Shown in pieces: positions 1-4,139 of a stretch of 6,111 nt of DNA. This DNA comes from Candidatus Eiseniibacteriota bacterium. GTDB taxonomy: Bacteria > Eisenbacteria > RBG-16-71-46. The stretch covers positions 1-6,111 of the forward strand of contig VBOS01000431.1 of the NCBI GenBank assembly GCA_005893185.1, in the 5' to 3' direction. How positions within the stretch are numbered: position 1 is the stretch's first letter; the number at the start of each line of letters is the position of its first letter. A program made the position numbers and the translations under genes. The notes under the pieces were generated by a model. The model did no database searches. It worked only from the letters and a program-made list of their open reading frames with translations, and was not told where the DNA came from.

Positions 1-233
1 GAGCCCAGCATGTTCTCGAGCACGGCCGAAGAGCGCAGCAGATTGTCGCGGATTCCCTGTTGTACCTGCCGCGAGATGCTGCGATTCACCATCCACAGGG
101 CTCCGGTCACGAGCGTCACGACCGGCAGCACGGTGAAGAGCAGGATCTTCCCGCGCAGGGCGAAGCGCACGCGGATCCGCGTGCCCCACGCCGCACGGGT
201 GGCCGGTGCTCCTGTGGTTCGGGTCGGCGGCAT
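1..233 (-). CDS. N-terminal fragment of a membrane-anchored sensor/signal-transduction protein (runs off the left edge)
   Basis: Reading leftwards from ATG 231-233 gives 77 residues, open to the window edge. Residues 1-28 are Arg/Thr-rich and presumably cytoplasmic. They end in a basic patch (ALRGK), followed by one hydrophobic segment at about residues 29-48 (ILLFTVLPVV...). After it comes an amphipathic polar stretch (NRSISRQVQQGIRDNLL) that looks like the start of an extracytoplasmic sensor helix. This arrangement is typical of N-termini of histidine kinases, adenylate/guanylate cyclases or chemoreceptor-like proteins with a periplasmic Cache-like domain. The output domain lies outside the window, so the class cannot be decided. 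An in-frame upstream ATG at 261-263 would add ten residues (MLSLEEARRP), but a GC hairpin sits directly in front of it and no Shine-Dalgarno is visible there. ATG 233 has AGG and GAGG elements 4-15 nt upstream and is preferred, with modest certainty. Confidence 0.68.
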   Translation of the reverse strand, partial: MPPTRTTGAPATRAAWGTRIRVRFALRGKILLFTVLPVVTLVTGALWMVNRSISRQVQQGIRDNLLRSSAVLENMLG

Positions 234-263
234 GGGCCTGCGAGCCTCTTCAAGTGAGAGCAT

Positions 264-453
264 CAAACGGCGGCGGCCGGGCGACCCCGGCCGCTGCGTA
301 CCGCCTCGGGGTTGTCGGCTCCGCCGCGATCCCGCTTGAGCCCGTGCCAAGCAGTGCCGGCGGGATGCGCGCGCGGTCAGCCGGCGAGGAGCGGGCTGCC
401 CCGCGGGCTCGCACCGCGCCGCGGGCTCGCCGCGCCGTCCGGTGGTCCCGGGA
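264..453. other. Intergenic region of 190 bp, GC-rich, with a short direct repeat
   Basis: No frame here looks coding. Apart from the hairpin at 270-297, it contains a 12-bp direct repeat (ccgcgggctcgc) at 401-412 and 419-430, and a 10-bp palindrome (gtcccgggac) at 445-454 touching the stop codon of the gene to its right. In DNA this GC-rich, such short repeats are expected by chance. No convincing promoter for the sensor gene could be picked out. Confidence 0.5.
270..297 (-). terminator. GC-rich hairpin between the large barrel gene and the sensor gene (possible terminator or leader structure)
   Basis: The arms 273-280 and 287-294 are perfect 8-bp inverted repeats (gcggccgg / ccggccgc) around a 6-nt loop. 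The stem extends through a G-U pair and two more G/C pairs to 270 and 297. On the minus strand the stem is followed after a few bases by only three T residues, so it is a poor intrinsic terminator by the usual U-tract criterion. It lies 157 nt past the stop of the upstream minus-strand gene and 6 nt before the alternative sensor start at 263. It could therefore end upstream transcription or mask the early start. Only the symmetry is observed; the function is inferred. Confidence 0.35.
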
Positions 454-1788
454 CTACGGCTGCGCTCGCGGCGTTCCAAAGCCCCCGGCGGGCGCGGGGA
501 AGAAGCCGGGCGTCGCGATCCATCCCGAGAAGCGGTAGGTGACGGCGAGCGAAGCATCGAGCCCGCGGAAGAAGTGGTGCGTCCCTCCGACGCTTGGCGC
601 GTCGGCCGTGCCCCTCAGCCAATCCTGGTTCTCTGATGCCGAAAGCTCGATGGCCGTGCGGTCCTCGACGTACCAACTCACCCGGATGCCCGCCGTCCAT
701 TGCCAGGAATCGCCTGCCGTGGCGCCTTCCGTCCGATCGTCATCGAGGCGGCGGTAGAACGCGTATGCGTTCGCCGTCCAGCGATCGGCCGCGAGCCACC
801 CCAGTGAAGCCGCCGCGTCGAAGATCAGTTGGTTGTCCTCCTTGCGGAGCCCCAGCAGCACGTCGCCATTCGCATCGAATTGCCACGACGGGCCGATGGG
901 GCGGTTCATCGTTCCGGTGGCGCCCCCGTAGACCACGTCCGAGTTGAACGTGGCCCGCCTTGAGGCCGAGCTGGATCCCGAGGAGACGCTCACCCCGTCC
1001 TGAATGGTTTCGTAGGAACTGCCCATGTCGTCGCGAAGAATCAGGTTCCGATGGGCGTCCAGCGCGGTGAGGCCGACGAAATACCCGGTCTGCCTGAGCA
1101 CGGGTGAGACCGGCACGCCGTCGGCCGTGAGGATCCTGGTTGGGCCCAGATGCGGCTCGGCCGCACGCAGGACCGAATAGGGGTCGAGCCCGCCTTCACG
1201 CAACGCTCCGTCGTCGGCCAGGACGCGCTCGATCTCCTGCCACAGGAGGCGGCCAGGGCGCTCGCGCACGGTGTCGAGAGACCCCCGCAGGTAGAGGACC
1301 TCCGCGAGTCGCTGGCGCCCGTCGCGGGAAAGCGGGCGAGCGAGCGCCCCCGTCTCCAGCAGGCGTCGCTCGAGAACCATGGCATCGTAGATCGCCGTCG
1401 CGTTGCGCACCCGGCCCCATCCAAGCGATGCGCTGGCCACGACCAGGGTGATGTACCTCCAGGTCTCCGAGTTGCTCTGCTGGCGATTCTCGAAGGTGGA
1501 CGGGGGAGCGACGAAGAGTCCGCGCAGGTTCGTCGAGTTCCACTGCTGGCCATAGTCGCCGGAGAGGTCGAGTGATGCGTCGAGCCCGAGCGGCGCCGCC
1601 CAGGGGTAGCTTCGATGGCTCGCGCCGATCACCCAGCGCTCGAACATGTTTCGGTTCGTCGCTTCCTCCGATTGGGCGGAGCTCGAGGGGTCGACGATTG
1701 GGTCTCCGTGTTCTGGTGGTCGCGTAGTCCACTTGCCGAGAGTTCGACGTCGAGCGTCGTCAAAGCGGGGTCGGAGTCGGAAAGCCAC
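454..1788 (-). CDS. Secreted outer-membrane beta-barrel-like protein, C-terminal part of a frameshifted gene
   Basis: This frame encodes up to 444 residues and ends at TAG 454-456. Its first 25-30 residues, upstream of about position 1700, are Arg-rich and look like an out-of-frame reading. The authentic N-terminus is in the neighbouring frame (1629-2087). From about 1690 leftwards it reads well. There are repeated alternating polar/hydrophobic, aromatic-rich strands (SWQFDANGDVLLGLR, WTANAYAFYRRL, WQWTAGIRVSWYV, GLDASLAVTYRFSG), as expected of an outer-membrane beta barrel. A helical, charged segment (QRLAEVLYLRGSLDTVRERP and on) sits in the middle of this part. The last barrel-like strand is followed by a Pro/Gly-rich tail of about 20 residues. 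Rejoined with the other frame, the protein would be about 544 residues. I do not recognise the family. A transport, adhesion or structural role at the outer membrane is inference. It lies 16 bp downstream of gcdH and is probably cotranscribed. Confidence 0.72.
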   Translation of the reverse strand: MAFRLRPRFDDARRRTLGKWTTRPPEHGDPIVDPSSSAQSEEATNRNMFERWVIGASHRSYPWAAPLGLDASLDLSGDYGQQWNSTNLRGLFVAPPSTFENRQQSNSETWRYITLVVASASLGWGRVRNATAIYDAMVLERRLLETGALARPLSRDGRQRLAEVLYLRGSLDTVRERPGRLLWQEIERVLADDGALREGGLDPYSVLRAAEPHLGPTRILTADGVPVSPVLRQTGYFVGLTALDAHRNLILRDDMGSSYETIQDGVSVSSGSSSASRRATFNSDVVYGGATGTMNRPIGPSWQFDANGDVLLGLRKEDNQLIFDAAASLGWLAADRWTANAYAFYRRLDDDRTEGATAGDSWQWTAGIRVSWYVEDRTAIELSASENQDWLRGTADAPSVGGTHHFFRGLDASLAVTYRFSGWIATPGFFPAPAGGFGTPRAQP

Positions 1789-2087
1789 GAGAACCGGGTG
1801 GAAGCTCCACCGAGCGTCGCCCCGCTCGAGGACTGGGCCGCCGGCAGCGAAGCGTCACGCGAGCCGGCACGCGCGCTCAGGTTGCCGGTCCAGAGCAGGG
1901 TCCGGTTCTTCGGGATACGGAAGTCGGAGAAGTCGCCGTCCGCCGCAGCGAACGGAACCCAGAAGGCCACGCACATCAGCGCGCAGGCTTTGGCGCTCGC
2001 GATGGCCTCCGCGCGTCGAGGGTGCGGGGTCGACCGGACGCCGGTCGCGAGCGGATCGAGGCGGGCTCGTGTGTTTGTCCGAAACAT
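1629..2087 (-). CDS. N-terminal part (signal peptide and first strands) of the frameshifted outer-membrane-type protein
   Basis: Starting at ATG 2085-2087, this frame has a basic n-region of about 30 residues, then a hydrophobic segment (ALMCVAFWVPFAAA) with a plausible signal peptidase site before DGDFSDFR. Next come about 75 residues of strand-like, Ser/Leu-rich sequence (RTLLWTGNLSARAG, STRFSWLSDSDPALTTLDVEL). After about position 1700 it becomes Pro/Arg-rich and stops at TGA 1629-1631, while the other minus frame (454-1788) becomes good coding sequence. The two frames are related by a -1 shift, so one missing base reunites them. GGGAGG at 2099-2104, touching the gcdH stop codon, lies 11 nt before the ATG and supports this start over the in-frame ATG at 2120, which lies inside gcdH. 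The long n-region is unusual; the internal Met just before the hydrophobic core could be an alternative start. The family is unknown. Confidence 0.65.
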   Translation of the reverse strand: MFRTNTRARLDPLATGVRSTPHPRRAEAIASAKACALMCVAFWVPFAAADGDFSDFRIPKNRTLLWTGNLSARAGSRDASLPAAQSSSGATLGGASTRFSWLSDSDPALTTLDVELSASGLRDHQNTETQSSTPRAPPNRRKRRTETCSSAG

Positions 2088-2098
2088 CGCCGTGATCG

Positions 2099-2104
2099 CC
2101 TCCC
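2099..2104 (-). promoter_or_regulatory. Ribosome binding site deciding the start at 2087
   Basis: GGGAGG on the minus strand shares its first base with the last base of the gcdH TAG stop codon (2104-2106), and is followed by 11 nt before ATG 2087. The arrangement suggests that translation of the barrel protein is coupled to termination on gcdH. The spacer is a little long. Confidence 0.5.
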
Positions 2105-3291
2105 TACCGATACGCTGCAATCCCCGTGATCGCCTCGCCCAGTACCAGGGTATGGATGTTGTGCGTGCCCTCGTAGGTCTTGACCGACTCGAGGTTGCAC
2201 ATGTGGCGCATCACCGGGTACTCGGCCGTGATGCCGTTCGCCCCCAGGACGTCGCGTGCCTCGCGCGCAACTTCGAGCGCCATCTCGCAGTTGTTGCGCT
2301 TGGCCAACGAGATCTGCTCGGTCCGGACCGTGCCGCGCTCCTTCAGGCGTCCGAGCTGGACGCACAGGAGCTGGGCCTGCGTGATCTGCGTGAGCATGTC
2401 GGCGAGCCTCTCCTGCACGAGCTGGAATCCGCCAATCGGGCGCCCGAACTGCACGCGGCTCTTGCTGTACTCGGCGGCGGCGTGGAAGCAGGCCATCGCA
2501 GAGCCCACCACGCCGAACGCGATGCCGAAACGCGCCTGCGAGAGGCAGCCGAGCGGGCCCTTCAAGCCCACCGCATCGGGCAGCAGATTCTCCTCCGGCA
2601 CCACGACGTCCTGCAGGATCAGCTCGCTCGTGACCGATGCGCGCAGGCTGTGCTTGCGCTTTTGCTCGGGGGCCGAGAAGCCCTTCATGCCCTTTTCGAG
2701 GATGAAGCCGTGGATGTCGTCGCGCCCGGTGTCTTCGTCCCGGAGCTTGGCCCACACGATCGCCAGATCCGCGATGGTGCCGTTCGTGATCCACATCTTG
2801 GCGCCGTTCAGAACGTAGCCGCCGACCTTGCGCTCGGCTCGCGTGATCATCCCCGCAGGGTTGGAGCCGAAGTCGGGCTCGGTGAGCCCGAAGCATCCGA
2901 CCAGCTCGCCCTTCGCCATGCGCGGCAGCCACTTCATGCGCTGGGCCTCGCTGCCGTAGGCGTAGATCGGATACATCGCGAGCGAGCCCTGCACCGAAGC
3001 GAACGAGCGCAACCCCGAGTCGCCGCGCTCCAGCTCCTGCATCGCGAGCCCGTACGCCAGGGCGTTCACGCCCGCGCAGCCGTACTTCTCCGGCAACGTC
3101 GCGCCCAGAAGCCCCATCTCGGCGATCTCCGGGATCACCTCGGCCGGAAAGTACGCCTCCTCGTAGGCGCGCTCGACGAGCGGGAGGTAGCGGTCCTCGA
3201 CCCAGCCGCGCACGTGATCGCGGATCTGGCGCTCCTCCTCGCTCAGGAGCGAGTCGATCTCGTAGAAGTCCACGCCGCTGAAGCGGGCCAT
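2104..3291 (-). CDS. gcdH: Glutaryl-CoA dehydrogenase (acyl-CoA dehydrogenase family, FAD-dependent)
   Basis: This complete protein of 395 residues matches the usual length of GcdH. The family oxidises glutaryl-CoA and decarboxylates it to crotonyl-CoA, passing electrons from FAD to electron-transfer flavoprotein, in cytoplasmic lysine/tryptophan or aromatic-compound degradation. Visible landmarks are the helical N-domain (about 1-130), with Arg95 in DSGLRSFASVQ at the place of the substrate-carboxylate Arg of GCDH. The flavin/substrate motifs CFGLTEPDFGSNPAG (133-147) and MWITNG (166-171) follow, then the middle beta domain with SLRASVTSELILQDVVVPEENLLP (215-238, quoted here as segments SLRASVTSEL and VVVPEENLLP). 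The C-terminal helical domain has KRNNCEMALEVAREARDVLG and ends in VKTYEGTHNIH with catalytic Glu374. The Tyr before this Glu fits decarboxylating rather than non-decarboxylating enzymes; this is from memory of the family. ATG 3291 is preceded by AAGGAG at 3297-3302 with a 5-nt spacer. No partner genes (ETF, CoA transferase, crotonase) are in the window. Confidence 0.95.
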   Translation of the reverse strand: MARFSGVDFYEIDSLLSEEERQIRDHVRGWVEDRYLPLVERAYEEAYFPAEVIPEIAEMGLLGATLPEKYGCAGVNALAYGLAMQELERGDSGLRSFASVQGSLAMYPIYAYGSEAQRMKWLPRMAKGELVGCFGLTEPDFGSNPAGMITRAERKVGGYVLNGAKMWITNGTIADLAIVWAKLRDEDTGRDDIHGFILEKGMKGFSAPEQKRKHSLRASVTSELILQDVVVPEENLLPDAVGLKGPLGCLSQARFGIAFGVVGSAMACFHAAAEYSKSRVQFGRPIGGFQLVQERLADMLTQITQAQLLCVQLGRLKERGTVRTEQISLAKRNNCEMALEVAREARDVLGANGITAEYPVMRHMCNLESVKTYEGTHNIHTLVLGEAITGIAAYR

Positions 3292-3296
3292 CCGGT

Positions 3297-3302
3297 CTCC
3301 TT
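3297..3302 (-). promoter_or_regulatory. Shine-Dalgarno of gcdH
   Basis: AAGGAG on the minus strand lies five bases before ATG 3291 in the 29-bp gap behind the upstream barrel gene. It fixes the gcdH start. The much longer open frame extending upstream of it is only an antisense/overlap artefact of high GC content. Confidence 0.75.
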
Positions 3303-3320
3303 GGCGATGTCGGGCGCGCC

Positions 3321-3974
3321 CTACTGGCGACGCCTCGGCAGGTAGCGCAGCACGAGCCGCGTGTTGAGTCCCGAGTAGTCCATGTCGATCGCGGTCGGCG
3401 GGGGCTGGCGGTTCACCTTGTCGACGCCCACCTTGGCCCAACGATAGCCGAGGTCGAGCCCGACGGAGGCCGCGGGCGTCATCTCCCACTCCCCGAGGGC
3501 GAAGGCCTGGCCGCCGCTCGATTCCCCCTCGAAATCCCGATTCGTGCCCGGCGATTCGATCTCCTCTCCGAGCCGGTAGTAACCGGCGCCTCCGCCCAGG
3601 CCGATCCGGAACCGCGGACGCAGGCGCCGCCGGTACTCCGCCTCGAGCAGGAGCGCGTTGGCCGGGAACTTCATCTTCTGGCCGTTCACCTCCGCCATGC
3701 GTCCGACGGCCAAGCGCTCGTAGGAGAAGGTGAACGACAGCCATGGCTTCCACGCGTACTCGGCGCCGACGCCGAGGGAGTAACCATCCTTGGGCCGTGA
3801 GAATTCGGAAGATGGGACGAGCAGGGCGCGGCGGATGTCGTTCCAGTCGTCCATCGCGTAGGTGTTGTATCCGCCGAAGGCCCGGGCGCCGAGCGCCGCC
3901 TGCGGGAACGCTGCGCGTGGGGCGAGCAGCGTAGCTGCGAGGAACGCGAGAGCTACGGGGCGCGGCATTCGCAT
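3321..3974 (-). CDS. Small outer-membrane beta-barrel protein (OmpW/OmpA-like fold, family not identified)
   Basis: This complete protein has 217 residues. Residues 1-25 form a Sec signal peptide: MRMPR, then hydrophobic VALAFLAATLLAP, then a cleavage region near AAFPQA. The mature part is a run of amphipathic strands with turns: LGARAFGGYNTYAMDDW, GYSLGVGAEYAWKPWLSFTF, ALLLEAEYRRRL, FRIGLGGGAGYYRL, AFALGEWEMTPAASVGLDLG and LNTRLVLRYL. This fits an eight-stranded barrel of about 190 residues. The final strand is followed by a short basic tail (PRRRQ), whereas many such proteins end in an aromatic residue. ATG 3972-3974 is chosen because GGGAGGA (3981-3987) sits 6 nt upstream; ATG 3968 would leave a spacer of 12 nt. 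The gene has its own promoter candidate and is followed 29 bp later by gcdH, so it probably leads that operon. Substrate or role is unknown; no enzyme motif is seen. Confidence 0.85.
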   Translation of the reverse strand: MRMPRPVALAFLAATLLAPRAAFPQAALGARAFGGYNTYAMDDWNDIRRALLVPSSEFSRPKDGYSLGVGAEYAWKPWLSFTFSYERLAVGRMAEVNGQKMKFPANALLLEAEYRRRLRPRFRIGLGGGAGYYRLGEEIESPGTNRDFEGESSGGQAFALGEWEMTPAASVGLDLGYRWAKVGVDKVNRQPPPTAIDMDYSGLNTRLVLRYLPRRRQ

Positions 3975-3980
3975 CTTGCG

Positions 3981-3987
3981 TCCTCCC
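3981..3987 (-). promoter_or_regulatory. Shine-Dalgarno of the small barrel gene
   Basis: GGGAGGA on the minus strand, followed by CGCAAG and ATG 3974, is a near-ideal ribosome binding site. It decides between the two closely spaced in-frame ATG codons at 3974 and 3968 in favour of the first. Confidence 0.7.
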
Positions 3988-4019
3988 GGAGGCAGTGTTC
4001 CGATGGCGGAATCGCTCGC

Positions 4020-4048
4020 AGCATTCCAAGAACCGCGCGCGGGGTCAA
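4020..4048 (-). promoter_or_regulatory. Sigma70-like promoter for the minus-strand genes
   Basis: On the minus strand there is a -35 element TTGACC (4043-4048), a 17-bp spacer and AATGCT (4020-4025) as the -10 element. The -35 matches five of six consensus positions and the spacing is ideal. The -10 is weak, matching three of six. Transcription would start near 4013, leaving a leader of about 40 nt before ATG 3974. The spacer contains a 10-bp palindrome, ccgcgcgcgg (4033-4042), which might be a regulator site or chance. It probably drives the small barrel gene, gcdH and the larger barrel gene. Confidence 0.5.
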
Positions 4049-4070
4049 GCAACGCCGGCGCTCGGGATCG

Positions 4071-4101
4071 GCTGGATTGCCCGCCCGCTTTCGCATACGC
4101 T
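4071..4101 (+). promoter_or_regulatory. Weak candidate promoter for the gamma-glutamyltransferase gene
   Basis: The divergent region of 165 bp must hold the plus-strand promoter unless it lies inside the barrel gene. The only AT-containing, -10-like stretch is CATACG/TACGCT at 4094-4101, about 40 bp before ATG 4140. A TTGCCC at 4077-4082 resembles a -35 element but is too close (11-13 bp), and the stretch at the correct distance is not consensus-like. It is listed as the best available candidate only. Confidence 0.2.
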
Positions 4102-4122
4102 CGGGCCGCGATGGCATTCGCG

Positions 4123-4129
4123 AAAGGAG
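4123..4129 (+). promoter_or_regulatory. Shine-Dalgarno of the gamma-glutamyltransferase gene
   Basis: AAAGGAG is followed by 10 nt and then ATG 4140. It supports that start; the ATG at 4111 is in another frame. The first bases overlap an 8-bp palindrome, ttcgcgaa (4117-4124), of uncertain meaning. Confidence 0.6.
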
Positions 4130-4139
4130 AGGCCCCGCC

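Noticed and set aside
401..430. 12-bp direct repeat ccgcgggctcgc as a possible regulatory or attachment site
   Set aside because: Short GC-only repeats are expected by chance in this composition, and no mobile gene or integrase is near.
2087..2120. In-frame ATG at 2120 as start of the large barrel protein
   Set aside because: It lies inside the end of gcdH without a visible ribosome site, whereas ATG 2087 has GGGAGG 11 nt upstream.
1615..3345. A 576-codon open frame on the plus strand
   Set aside because: It is antisense to gcdH and the barrel gene, has low-complexity Arg/Ala/Leu/His composition, and resembles no family. Antisense frames stay open because of high GC in third positions.
2104..4029. 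Extending gcdH upstream to a 641-residue protein
   Set aside because: Residues before MARFSGVDFYE are an out-of-frame reading of the small barrel gene. The Shine-Dalgarno at 3297-3302 and the family length both fix the start at 3291.
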